A DNA stretch of 64,000 nt from assembly GCA_965215215.1 (NCBI GenBank), contig OZ244043.1:3596001-3660000 (forward strand), in the 5' to 3' direction. The notes beneath the pieces were generated by a model that made no database searches, had not been told where the DNA came from, and saw nothing but the letters and a program-made list of their open reading frames with translations. Positions 40,776-48,496 of the stretch are shown here, piece after piece. The stretch comes from CALDTK01 sp965215215. Its GTDB lineage: Bacteria > Bacteroidota > Bacteroidia > Chitinophagales > Saprospiraceae. Numbering within the stretch: the first letter of the stretch is position 1; the number at the start of each line of letters is the position of its first letter. Made by a program: the position numbers and the translations under genes.

Positions 40776-41128
40776 GGTATCCCGTCAGCTTTCGCTAAAA
40801 CGATCCGCGGGTTACCGGGGCGGGAAACGAGGCCTTTACCGTCGGTGGCCGGCGGTTACGGACCACTCGTTTTTGCGGAAGCTGACGGGCCGGTGGACCG
40901 AAGAGCTTGGAGTCGGCCGGCCGCTCGAAGGCGCCGGTGGGTAGGATTCGGCAAGCGAGTGACCCGTGGTAGGTACGTGTGAACTATGTTATGTGCTCGA
41001 CTTTTCGAAAGTTACGGCGCGGGTACGAGCCCCGACTTCCGTAGGATCCCCTACTAAAGCCCTGGCGGACTGTCGCCCCGCGGGGACCCAGGTACGCGAC
41101 CGGGGCACTATCCTTGCCGCCCAAGCTT
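40776..41128. other. 353-base gap between elaA and the response regulator
   Basis: No gene with a credible start or coding bias is seen on either strand. It holds one exact core copy of the interspersed repeat (AGCTTTCGCTAAAAC, 40787-40801), a GC-rich middle, and nearer the regulator a near-perfect palindrome ACTTTTCGAAAGT at 41000-41012. The palindrome shares GACTTTTC-AAA with the inverted repeat at 42573 beyond the same regulator gene, which could mean autoregulation. No clear terminator with a T-run follows elaA. Confidence 0.5.
40788..40801 (-). repeat. Interspersed 14-bp motif, copy 7
   Basis: GCTTTCGCTAAAAC preceded by A, in the gap after elaA, just past its stop codon. Confidence 0.75.
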
Positions 41129-42508
41129 ATGCCGAAGGCCCGCCTACTTATCATCGACGACGAGGACGATATCCGCCTCTTACTTGCCCGAATACTTAAA
41201 CTCGAGGGATACGACGTGGATACCGCCGCCAACGGCCGGGACGGACTGGCGAAGGCCGAGCGGGGCGTTTACCACGTGGTAATTTGCGACGTGCGATTGC
41301 CCGACGCGGACGGCGTGGAGCTAACGCGACAGATGAAAGCCGGGGCACCTTGGACGGAGGTGATCCAGTTGACCGCGCACGGCAATATCCAGGACGGGGT
41401 GCAAGCGGTAAAAAACGGGGCCTTTGACTACATCACCAAGGGCGACGACAACAACCGCGTGCTGCCGCTCGTGGAGCGGGCAGCCGAGAAAGCCCGCGCG
41501 CAGCTGCGGCTCGAGGAGATCGCGCGCGCCAACGCCGAGCGCTACGGATTCGATCGAATCATCGGAGACAGCGAGCCGTTGGCTCGAGCCAAATCGCTAG
41601 CCCAACAAGTCGCCCCGACGGATGCGACCGTGTTGATTACCGGACCGACGGGAACGGGCAAGGAGGTATTCGCGAACGCGATCCACTACGCCTCGCAGCG
41701 TAGCGGGGCGCCCTTCGTGGCCATCAACTGCGCCGCATTCTCGAGGGAGTTGCTCGAGAGCGAGATGTTCGGGCACGTGGCCGGGGCGTTTACCGGGGCT
41801 CAACGGAGCAAGAAGGGGCTTTTCGAAGAAGCCGACGAAGGCACGATCTTTTTGGATGAGCTCGGGGAGATGGACCTCGGTCTCCAGGCCAAGATCCTTC
41901 GCGTACTCGAGTCCGGTGTTTTCATGCGGGTGGGGGCGACTCAAGAGCAACACGTAAACGTGCGCGTACTGGCGGCGACCAACCGCGATCTGCTAAAGGA
42001 AGCGGAAGCGGGCACGTTCCGACTCGATCTGTACTACCGCCTCTCTACCTTCAGCATCGCGCTGCCCAGTCTGGCGGAGCGCGCGAGCGACGTACCCGCC
42101 CTCGCCCAGCACTTCACCGAGACGCTCTCCGCTAAGATGAACAAGCGGATACTCGGTATGGACCGGGATTTCGAGCAGGCGCTCCTTCGCCACGAGTGGA
42201 ATGGAAACGTACGCGAGTTGCGCAATTTCATCGAGCGAAGCTTGATCCTAGCCGAAGGTCCGAAGCTCACCGCGGCAGATTTACCCACGGATTTTAGCAA
42301 AGCGCGGGATTTGGCGAGCGCAGATAGCCGGCCGGCTACGCTGGAGGAGTTGCCCGCGGTTTCGCTCGCCGAGGTCGAGGCCCTCCACATAGATCGGGTA
42401 ATGCGGATGACCAACGGCAACAAGAGCCGAGCCGCGGAACTGCTGGGCATCGGTCTGACCACGCTGTACCGCAAGCTCGATGAGTACGGCCTCAAGGGAA
42501 AGTACTAG
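41129..42508 (+). CDS. Sigma-54-dependent response regulator (NtrC family)
   Basis: 459 residues. Receiver domain 1-120 has the acidic pocket DDEDD (10-14), phospho-acceptor Asp54 in VVICDVRLP, and Lys in YITKGDDNN. The AAA+ domain (about 145-380) has Walker A GPTGTGKE, the sigma-54-contacting GAFTGA loop (about 219-224), Walker B TIFLDELGEM, and the R-finger region WNGNVRELRNFIERS. The C-terminal Fis-type helix-turn-helix (NKSRAAELLGIGLTTLYRKL) is intact. It should bind an upstream site and activate sigma-54 RNA polymerase when phosphorylated. A sigma-54-type promoter lies just downstream, and the histidine kinase at 43622 is the likely partner. Confidence 0.95.
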   Translation: MPKARLLIIDDEDDIRLLLARILKLEGYDVDTAANGRDGLAKAERGVYHVVICDVRLPDADGVELTRQMKAGAPWTEVIQLTAHGNIQDGVQAVKNGAFDYITKGDDNNRVLPLVERAAEKARAQLRLEEIARANAERYGFDRIIGDSEPLARAKSLAQQVAPTDATVLITGPTGTGKEVFANAIHYASQRSGAPFVAINCAAFSRELLESEMFGHVAGAFTGAQRSKKGLFEEADEGTIFLDELGEMDLGLQAKILRVLESGVFMRVGATQEQHVNVRVLAATNRDLLKEAEAGTFRLDLYYRLSTFSIALPSLAERASDVPALAQHFTETLSAKMNKRILGMDRDFEQALLRHEWNGNVRELRNFIERSLILAEGPKLTAADLPTDFSKARDLASADSRPATLEELPAVSLAEVEALHIDRVMRMTNGNKSRAAELLGIGLTTLYRKLDEYGLKGKY

Positions 42509-42572
42509 GGCGTGCCGCTCGCACGGGACCCCTTACTGTTTTGGTAACATATCCCTTTTCAAAGTGATAAGA

Positions 42573-42591
42573 CTTTTCCAAAATGGAAAGG
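42573..42591 (+). promoter_or_regulatory. Candidate upstream activator site
   Basis: CTTTTCCA-AAA-TGGAAAGG, an inverted repeat with 7 of 8 matching arm positions. Its centre is about 110 bases upstream of the -24 element at 42691, a typical distance for an NtrC-family dimer site. Confidence 0.5.
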
Positions 42592-42689
42592 TTAGGGAAC
42601 GTCTTCAATTTACGTAATATCATATATATTTTGATTATGTATCTGCTTATCAGTGCTTTAGATAGATTAATTGAAAAGTTGGCACGGGT

Positions 42690-42705
42690 TGGACACCCGT
42701 TTGCA
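42690..42705 (+). promoter_or_regulatory. Sigma-54-type -24/-12 promoter
   Basis: TGGACACCCGTTTGCA has the invariant GG (42691-42692) and GC (42703-42704) separated by exactly ten bases, and TTGCA at -12. The -24 block departs from the TGGCAC consensus. It would start RNA near 42716 and read the 27-residue peptide and the ECF sigma gene. Confidence 0.6.
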
Positions 42706-42757
42706 CTAGGATTGGCATGCTCGCATTGATGCGGTTACAACCTCAAGGAACCTATCC

Positions 42758-42841
42758 ATGGAAATCCTGCTCATAGCTCTTCTCGCGCTCATCGCCTACT
42801 TCTTCTACATCGCCTTCTCCGATTTGAATAAGACCGCTTAA
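42758..42841 (+). CDS. 27-residue single-pass membrane peptide
   Basis: Encodes a peptide that is almost entirely one transmembrane helix (LLIALLALIAYFFYIAF) with a short polar tail (SDLNKTA). An AAGGA sequence eight bases before the ATG acts as a plausible ribosome-binding site, unusual in this window. Size and position, directly after a sigma-54 response regulator, recall KdpF of Bacteroidota kdp loci, but the tail lacks the usual Pro-Glu-x-Phe-type ending and no kdpABC follows. It could instead be a small regulator of the histidine kinase or of an anti-sigma step. Too short for composition evidence. Confidence 0.55.
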   Translation: MEILLIALLALIAYFFYIAFSDLNKTA

Positions 42842-42897
42842 AAGCGCCAGTCGAATCCGCCGATAATTTTTCTCAATCCACCTCGACCTCAATCCCT

Positions 42898-43479
42898 ATG
42901 ACACTAGCTCCCAACTTCCGCCAAGACGCTAACCCTCTTACCGCGCAAACCCTGACCGATATTGACTTCAGCGGACTCTTTGACCGTTACCACCGCTACC
43001 TCTTCGCCTTCGCGCTCAACCTGAGCAAGAGCAAAGAAGACGCGGAGGACCTAGTGCAGGAAACCGCTATGCGCGCTTACCGCAACCGAGACAAATATCA
43101 AGTCGGCACCAACTTCAAGGCTTGGGCAGCGACGATCATGCGCAATACTTTCATCAACGGTTACCGCAAGAAGAAACGTCGTAACATCTACCAGGAGCCC
43201 ATCGATAACCACGCTTACAGCCTGGACATCAACCCGAGCTACAACGACGGACTAAAAGAGCTTCAGTTTGGCGACCTCGAGGAAATCCTCGAGGCCATCG
43301 GAACGGCGTACAGCACGCCATTCCGGATGTTTTACGAGGGATACCAGTACGATGAGATCGCCGAGGCGATGTGCATTCCGATCGGAACCGTCAAGAGTCG
43401 CATCTTCTTCGCCCGCAGAAAAATGCGTAGCCTCATCGAGGAGCGGTACGCCGTCAACCAACAAGCGCTCGATGCCTAA
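42898..43479 (+). CDS. ECF-type RNA polymerase sigma factor
   Basis: 193 residues. Region 2 is visible as FDRYHRYLFAFALNLSKSKEDAEDLVQET (split: RYLFAFALNLSKSKEDAED, LVQETAMRAYRN, and FKAWAATIMRNTFINGYRKK as the -10-binding helix), and region 4 as FRMFYEGYQYDEIAEAMCIP with GTVKSRIFFARRKM as the -35-recognition helix. No anti-sigma gene adjoins it. Placed behind the sigma-54-type promoter and the 27-residue peptide, it could be a second-tier output of the response regulator. The strong hairpin at 43574 would end its transcript. Confidence 0.93.
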   Translation: MTLAPNFRQDANPLTAQTLTDIDFSGLFDRYHRYLFAFALNLSKSKEDAEDLVQETAMRAYRNRDKYQVGTNFKAWAATIMRNTFINGYRKKKRRNIYQEPIDNHAYSLDINPSYNDGLKELQFGDLEEILEAIGTAYSTPFRMFYEGYQYDEIAEAMCIPIGTVKSRIFFARRKMRSLIEERYAVNQQALDA

Positions 43480-43548
43480 CCGGTAGCTAGTGGACAGTTT
43501 GGAGAGATACACCTAGAACCCAAAATCCCGGATCTACCGGGTGCTTTT

Positions 43549-43568
43549 CAAACCCCCGCGGGTTTGAG
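43549..43568 (+). terminator. GC-rich hairpin before the main terminator
   Basis: TCAAACCC-CCGC-GGGTTTGA, a perfect 8-bp stem with a four-base loop but no T-run. Likely a first element of a tandem terminator. Confidence 0.45.
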
Positions 43569-43573
43569 TTGAT

Positions 43574-43604
43574 GCCCGCCGATACCTATCGGCGGGCTTT
43601 TTTT
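43574..43604 (+). terminator. Rho-independent terminator
   Basis: A perfect 11-bp inverted repeat, GCCCGCCGATA and TATCGGCGGGC separated by CC, is followed directly by seven T. It ends the ECF sigma transcript about 100 bases past its stop and separates it from the histidine kinase gene 18 bases downstream. Confidence 0.9.
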
Positions 43605-43621
43605 GTTACCTCTACGGCTGG

Positions 43622-45490
43622 ATGACGATCAAGGCACGCATAGCGCTCGGGATAGCTTTTCTGTTAAGTGTTATCGTACTGCTCGGGGTATTAGGCATCT
43701 TTTACTTGCACCTTATCGAGCAGCGTAGTGTGCAGGTGTACGCGCAAAATTTCCAACGCCTCGTCCTCGTCGAGCAGTCGATCCGAGAGCTGAGCGTCCT
43801 GTCCTCGGCGTTACTGAACGACGATCGTGCCACGGCCCGGGCTACCCTGATCCGCCTGGATACGCTTTACATCAAACCCGCCTCGAGTCTGCTCGCGGAG
43901 GCGAGCTCGGAGAACGGAGAACAGCAGACGTTTTCGGCTCCGGAGATGTACGTCGCCGAAATCGTCGAACGCGATTTCGATCGCCTGCAGGTGCTCGTCG
44001 AAGCCCGACTCGCCGATACCACCTCGCTCGGTCGCGCGCCCTCCCCGGTTATCGCCGATCTACTCAGCGAACTCAACGAGGAGCTGCACGCACTCTTCGC
44101 CTTCAACCAGGAGGAAGTGAGGCAAGCGAGTCAAGACACCGCCGCCACCGCACGGGCCGCTACTTCGCAGATGGCCTTTCTGGGGGGCTTGTGCGTGCTT
44201 TTCGCCGTCACGGTACTCGTGTGGCTGCCCGGCTACGTAACCAACCCAATCGCCCGCTTCTCGGAGAGTATTCGCGGGGTAACGGAGGGCAATTTCACCA
44301 CCCGCCTGCCTATCGACCGTAAGGACGAGTTCGGGGAGTTGGCGCGTAGCTTCAACGGCATGGCCGAGCAACTCGGTCGCTTCTCACAGGAGAACGTCAA
44401 CGAGCTAATCGCCTCGCGCAATCGTTTGAGCACCCTGGTCAACCAGCTCAACGAGATGATCCTGGGTATGGACGACAACCGCCGGATCATCTTCATCAAC
44501 GAACCGATGACCCAGTACCTCGGGCTGGAGTCAGAATCGGTTTTGGGGGAGTACATGCCGGATCTCGCGCTCGCGAAACCGCGTCTGCAACGGCTCTTCG
44601 AGCCGATCGCCCTCGGGCAGTCGAGCGCGATCGACCCCTTCGCCGTGACCCTTTCCGACGGGCAGATGGCGTACTACCAGGAGCGGGTCGTCGTACTCCG
44701 CGACGACGGGGCGATCCCCCAGGGTTACATCATCATCCTCACCGATGTCACGGCCTACGAGGAGCGTACCAACCGACAAACCAACTTTTTGGCGACCCTC
44801 AGCCACGAGATGAAAACGCCGATCGCCGCGGTGCGCATGAGCGTAGATCTACTCAACGATACGCGCCTCGGCACCCTCGACGACGACCAGCGCGAGCTAA
44901 CCGAAACCATCCGAAAAAACAACTCCCGACTGCTCCGCATGGTCAACGAAGTACTGCAGCTTTCGCAAAACAAAGCGGGCGAGACCCGGCTGGAGCTAGA
45001 CAGCGTACAGATCTCCGATCTCGTGCTGTCCGCCGTAGAGCACGTCGCTCCGCTCGCGCGAAACGGTAACGTATCCATCGTACCCTCGCTCCCGGACAAC
45101 TCGCTCGCCATTGAGGCGGACGCCAAGCGCGTGGAGTGGGTGGTCGTAAACGTGTTGACCAACGCGATTCGCTACAGTCCGCGAGGCGCGGCCGTCACGG
45201 TCACCCTCGAGTACGTAGCCGGGGGTATACGCATCTCGGTCGGAGACAAAGGGCCCGGGGTACCCGCTAGTGAGCGAGACCGGATCTTCCAGAAATACGC
45301 ACGCGCCAAAGACGATCAGACCAAGGGTACCGGACTCGGTCTAGCCATCTCGCGGGAGTACGTCGAGGGCCACGGCGGTAGGATCTACCTCGATACGCAG
45401 TACGAGCCCGGGGCGTGCTTCGTGATCGAGCTGCCCCGACGCCTCCCCGACGCGCTCCGCGATCAGTACGCCATAACCGCACGCAGCTAA
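43622..45490 (+). CDS. Membrane histidine kinase with HAMP and PAS domains
   Basis: 622 residues. TM1 about 7-30, an extracytoplasmic helical sensor (about 31-184), TM2 about 185-207 (FLGGLCVLFAVTVLVWLPGY), HAMP (PIARFSESIRGVTEGNFTTR, about 209-260), PAS (about 270-380; ILTDVTAYEERTNRQ at its exit), HisKA with His395 in TLSHEMKTPIAAVRMS, and HATPase_c with NVLTNAIRYSP, GDKGPGVPAS and GTGLGLAISREYVEGHGG. It is the only kinase near the sigma-54 response regulator and so its probable partner, but the terminator upstream suggests separate transcription. The N-terminal layout resembles kinases of Bacteroidota kdp loci, from memory. Confidence 0.94.
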   Translation: MTIKARIALGIAFLLSVIVLLGVLGIFYLHLIEQRSVQVYAQNFQRLVLVEQSIRELSVLSSALLNDDRATARATLIRLDTLYIKPASSLLAEASSENGEQQTFSAPEMYVAEIVERDFDRLQVLVEARLADTTSLGRAPSPVIADLLSELNEELHALFAFNQEEVRQASQDTAATARAATSQMAFLGGLCVLFAVTVLVWLPGYVTNPIARFSESIRGVTEGNFTTRLPIDRKDEFGELARSFNGMAEQLGRFSQENVNELIASRNRLSTLVNQLNEMILGMDDNRRIIFINEPMTQYLGLESESVLGEYMPDLALAKPRLQRLFEPIALGQSSAIDPFAVTLSDGQMAYYQERVVVLRDDGAIPQGYIIILTDVTAYEERTNRQTNFLATLSHEMKTPIAAVRMSVDLLNDTRLGTLDDDQRELTETIRKNNSRLLRMVNEVLQLSQNKAGETRLELDSVQISDLVLSAVEHVAPLARNGNVSIVPSLPDNSLAIEADAKRVEWVVVNVLTNAIRYSPRGAAVTVTLEYVAGGIRISVGDKGPGVPASERDRIFQKYARAKDDQTKGTGLGLAISREYVEGHGGRIYLDTQYEPGACFVIELPRRLPDALRDQYAITARS

Positions 45491-45530
45491 ACACGCGTAC
45501 CGGCGCTACCGGAGCGATTACTTTGCGCGC

Positions 45531-46784
45531 GTGTCAACAGATCACAGCGAGGTCCTTATCGTAGGGTGCGGGCCAGCCGGCGCGAGCGCGGCCTGGCGCC
45601 TCGCGCGGGAGGGCGTCGGTTGCACGATCGTCGACAAATCCGAGTTTCCGCGTGACAAGGTTTGCGGGGACGCGCTGAGCGGCAAGGCGATCACGCTGCT
45701 GCGTCGTTTCGACCCCCAGGCGTTGGAGCGCCTGATCGCAGGAAAGACCGCGGAACCTATCTGGGGCATCCGCTTCGTGGCCCCAAACGGCGTCCCGATC
45801 GAAGTACCCTTCCAGACGCCGATCCCGGAAGACCGCGAGCGCGCCCACGGGTTCGTAAGCAAACGGATTGATTTCGACCAGTTCATGGTCGACGAGTTGC
45901 GCCGACTCCGGGAGGTCGATTTGCACCTGGGCGTAAACGTCACGCGTATCGAGCGGGAGGGGGCGGGCTGGCGGGTCAGCTCCGCCGACGGATCTTGGAC
46001 GCGAACTTGCCGCCTACTACTCGTGGCCGACGGTGCCCAATCGAGCTTCGCGCGCAGGGAGGCGGGACTGGACAAGCGCCCCGCCCACCACGCCGCCGCC
46101 GTGCGCGCCTACATGCGGGGCGTCTCCGGCTGGCACCCCGACGGCTTCATCGAACTTCACTTCCTGCGCGAATACCTGCCCGGATACTTTTGGGCCTTCC
46201 CGCTGCCGAACGGGAGCGCGAACATCGGTCTGGGTATGCGTACCGACGCGCTCAAAGCCAGCGGCCTCTCGCTGCGCGACGAACTGCCGCGCATCGTTGC
46301 CGCTCACCCGCTGCTGGCCCACCGCTTCGAAGGCGCCACGTTCGAGGAGAAGATCGTGGGTTACCCGCTGCCGCTGGGCTCGAAGTTGCGCCGGGCGAGC
46401 GGCGACGGTTATTTGGTACTCGGCGACGCCGGCCACATGATCGACCCCCTCACCGGCGAGGGCATAGGCAACGGCATGTACGCCGGGGTTATCGCCGCCG
46501 AGCAGGCACTGGTCGGCTTACGCGAGAACAAGCTGTCGGCCGCCGACCTAGCCGCCTACGACGTACGCATCAAGCGGGTGCTCGGACGGGAGATGGACAT
46601 CAGTTACCGCATACAAACCAGCCTGCGTTGGCCATTCATCATCAACGGATTGGCTACATTCATCGGCAACCGACCCCGCCTGGTGAGCACGTTGTCGCGG
46701 ATGTACACGGACTTAGAACTCCGCTCGCGCGTGGCGAAACCGAGTTTTTGGTTGCAAGCGGCCCTCGGGCGGGAGCTATCCTAG
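45531..46784 (+). CDS. Geranylgeranyl reductase-family FAD oxidoreductase
   Basis: 417 residues from GTG 45531, directly after a TTACTTTGCG element. The FAD motifs are EVLIVGCGPAGASAAWRLA (GxGxxGxxxA), DKVCGDALSGKAI (the C-G-D-A/G of GGR proteins), and YLVLGDAGHMIDPLTGEGIGNGM. The family saturates isoprenoid chains of lipids or quinones, or acts on related unsaturated substrates. In Bacteroidota many members have unknown substrates. The C-terminal end holds hydrophobic stretches that may touch the membrane. Confidence 0.88.
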   Translation: MSTDHSEVLIVGCGPAGASAAWRLAREGVGCTIVDKSEFPRDKVCGDALSGKAITLLRRFDPQALERLIAGKTAEPIWGIRFVAPNGVPIEVPFQTPIPEDRERAHGFVSKRIDFDQFMVDELRRLREVDLHLGVNVTRIEREGAGWRVSSADGSWTRTCRLLLVADGAQSSFARREAGLDKRPAHHAAAVRAYMRGVSGWHPDGFIELHFLREYLPGYFWAFPLPNGSANIGLGMRTDALKASGLSLRDELPRIVAAHPLLAHRFEGATFEEKIVGYPLPLGSKLRRASGDGYLVLGDAGHMIDPLTGEGIGNGMYAGVIAAEQALVGLRENKLSAADLAAYDVRIKRVLGREMDISYRIQTSLRWPFIINGLATFIGNRPRLVSTLSRMYTDLELRSRVAKPSFWLQAALGRELS

Positions 46785-46796
46785 GGGTGGTTGACT

Positions 46797-46804
46797 TATG
46801 TTTG
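46797..46804 (+). promoter_or_regulatory. -7 element of pcm
   Basis: Canonical TATGTTTG; it contains the ATG at 46798, which is therefore unlikely to be the start codon. Confidence 0.65.
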
Positions 46805-46821
46805 GACGCGTACCAGTCCCC

Positions 46822-47502
46822 ATGAGCAGAAGAACCTTCGTCGACGACTACCTCCACCTCGGCGCCCGGCGCCGACTCGTTCAGACCTTGCGCGCCCGGG
46901 GCATTACCGACGAAGAGGTCCTCGGCGCCGTGGCGAGCGTGCCCCGCCACTGGTTCGTGGCCCCGGCCTACGAAGCCCACGCTTACGAGGACAAGGCACT
47001 CCCTATCCTACAGGGCCAAACGATCAGTCAGCCCTACACGGTCGCCTACCAATCCTCCCTGCTCGAGGTACAGCCCCGTACCAAGGTGCTCGAGGTCGGT
47101 ACCGGCTCGGGGTACCAGGCTGCGGTGCTCGGCAAGCTCGGCGCCCGTGTGTTTACGCTGGAGCGCCAGGAGGCGCTGTTCCAGCTCGCGCGCGTCGTGC
47201 TGTCGCGCAAGTTCGGAACCATCCGCTGCTTCCTGCGCGATGGCTACCGCGGTCTGCCGGTATACGGTCCCTTCGAGCGAATCCTGGTCACCGCGGGCGC
47301 GAACGAGGTACCCGCGGCCCTGTTGGAACAGCTCGCCGTCGACGGCAAAATGGTGATCCCGGTGGGTGGCGAGCGTCACACCATGCTTCGGATCACCCGC
47401 CGGGGGGAAGACGCCTACGCGGAGGAGGAGTTTGGCAGCTTTCGGTTCGTGCCGTTTCGCGAGGGCCTGGTGACCGCGCGCGAGGTGAAAGCGAAGGGGT
47501 AG
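46822..47502 (+). CDS. pcm: Protein-L-isoaspartate O-methyltransferase
   Basis: Methylates isoaspartyl residues in damaged proteins using S-adenosylmethionine. 226 residues from ATG 46822; the earlier in-frame ATG at 46798 lies inside a canonical TATGTTTG promoter element and is rejected. Motifs: VPRHWFVAPAYEAHAYEDKALPI (seen as VPRHWFVAPAYEAHAYED), GQTISQPYTVAYQ (the substrate loop), LEVGTGSGYQAAVLGKLG (motif I), and TAGANEVPAALLEQL. Convergent with a lipoprotein gene whose stop lies 8 bases away. Confidence 0.95.
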   Translation: MSRRTFVDDYLHLGARRRLVQTLRARGITDEEVLGAVASVPRHWFVAPAYEAHAYEDKALPILQGQTISQPYTVAYQSSLLEVQPRTKVLEVGTGSGYQAAVLGKLGARVFTLERQEALFQLARVVLSRKFGTIRCFLRDGYRGLPVYGPFERILVTAGANEVPAALLEQLAVDGKMVIPVGGERHTMLRITRRGEDAYAEEEFGSFRFVPFREGLVTAREVKAKG

Positions 47503-47509
47503 ACCGCGT

Positions 47510-48058
47510 TTAGTTGCCGAGGCGCCTACCGCTCGGTCGCTCGACCTCGTACTGCGTCGACCCCTGCCGTCGGAGGTCGAACAGCAGGTTCGCGTTGGCG
47601 TGCACGGAGCTCACGTCCCACTGCGACCCCGCGTACTTCACCTTACCGCTCGTACGCTTCCAATCGGACGCGAGGAGCGTGTACCGGCCGCTTTGCTTCG
47701 GATTAGGACCAAATACGAGGTAGCGACTGTCGTCGTTCGCGTCGAAGCCGATGGCGAGGTGTCCGTCTTTCGGCGTAAACAGCGCCAAGCCCGGCGTGCC
47801 GCGCTTGAAGACGACCTCCTCGATCTCGCGCCCGTCTTCCACGCGTACGCGGCCCTGTACGATGGCGGTCGATCCCTGGCTACGCTGCTTGCTCAACACG
47901 ATATCCTCCGAGAGGTAGAACTGAATCTGCTTCAGCTCCTCGTCCGACCAGGAGTTTTGTTGGCGTAGCTCCGTGGTCAACGGGGAGAGCCGCGGGCTGC
48001 AGGCAGCCAGACAGAGTACGGCGAGTAGGAGGGGAGCGAGTTTGTTCGGGTGAGCCAT
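47510..48058 (-). CDS. Lipoprotein of unknown function
   Basis: 182 residues with leader LAPLLLAVLCLAAC ending in a perfect lipobox LAAC. The mature part is beta-rich: SWSDEELKQIQFYLSEDIVL, GRVRVEDGREIEEVVFKRGT and SGRYTLLASDWKRTSGKVKY (20 residues) suggest a small barrel-like fold. I have the impression of a family common in Bacteroidota but know no function. A neighbouring gap of 256 bases separates it from the divergent small secreted peptide. Confidence 0.75.
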   Translation of the reverse strand: MAHPNKLAPLLLAVLCLAACSPRLSPLTTELRQQNSWSDEELKQIQFYLSEDIVLSKQRSQGSTAIVQGRVRVEDGREIEEVVFKRGTPGLALFTPKDGHLAIGFDANDDSRYLVFGPNPKQSGRYTLLASDWKRTSGKVKYAGSQWDVSSVHANANLLFDLRRQGSTQYEVERPSGRRLGN

Positions 48059-48314
48059 GGTATTCGTACTAACGGCTTAGATACGTGCGGTAACGAGGGA
48101 ATGCTTCGGGGGTAAGAAGGCTTTAACGGCGTTTTGCGCAAGCTTAACGGTCTGCCCGCCGCGCTCGACCGGCATTCCACCGGTGCGACCGCCGATCGCC
48201 GCGGTCTTCGCACCACCGAACCAGCGTCTCGGACCACTCGACTAGGTAATCGGGATCGAGCAGCTGCTTGGACCCGGTTTTGCTTTGAGCTAAAGGGTCA
48301 CCCAACCGAATCTC

Positions 48315-48494
48315 ATGCTCGTAAGAATCTCCATCGTCGCCCTCGGCATCCTGACGACCGCACTGGCCCGGAGCCCGGAAGCCCCGGCCCCGACCCCGGT
48401 TTCAGCCCCGGTGACGCAGGATCTGGCATACGATTTGCAACTGGCCAAGGGCCAGGTTCTCACCACCGAGACGCTCACAAGCTCAATCAACTAG
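48315..48494 (+). CDS. 59-residue secreted peptide
   Basis: A short gene that ordinary length cut-offs would miss. It begins MLVRISIVALGILTTALARS, a convincing signal peptide, then a Pro/Ala linker (PEAPAPTPVSAPVT) and a 28-residue polar end (QDLAYDLQLAKG...TLTSSIN). The stop is followed after two bases by the ATG of the next secreted protein, so the two are probably one operon. The leader, linker and tight spacing make it likely real. Its function is unknown; it could be a processed peptide or a leader-type cargo. Confidence 0.65.
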   Translation: MLVRISIVALGILTTALARSPEAPAPTPVSAPVTQDLAYDLQLAKGQVLTTETLTSSIN

Positions 48495-48496
48495 AC

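Larger units (their letters stand above)
42509..42757. other. AT-rich regulatory spacer after the sigma-54 activator
   Basis: 249 bases markedly richer in A and T than the surrounding genes. It contains an inverted repeat at 42573-42591, a long AT tract (42600-42675) of the kind that eases DNA bending, and a -24/-12 type element at 42690-42705. This is the order expected for a sigma-54 promoter: activator site, flexible spacer, promoter. Another short inverted repeat (TTAC...GTAA, about 42534-42548) is present near the start. No coding sequence is seen before the small ORF at 42758. Confidence 0.6.

Noticed and set aside
42758..42841. Naming the 27-residue peptide kdpF
   Set aside because: Hydrophobicity and place fit, but the C terminus does not and kdpABC is absent, so I left it unnamed.
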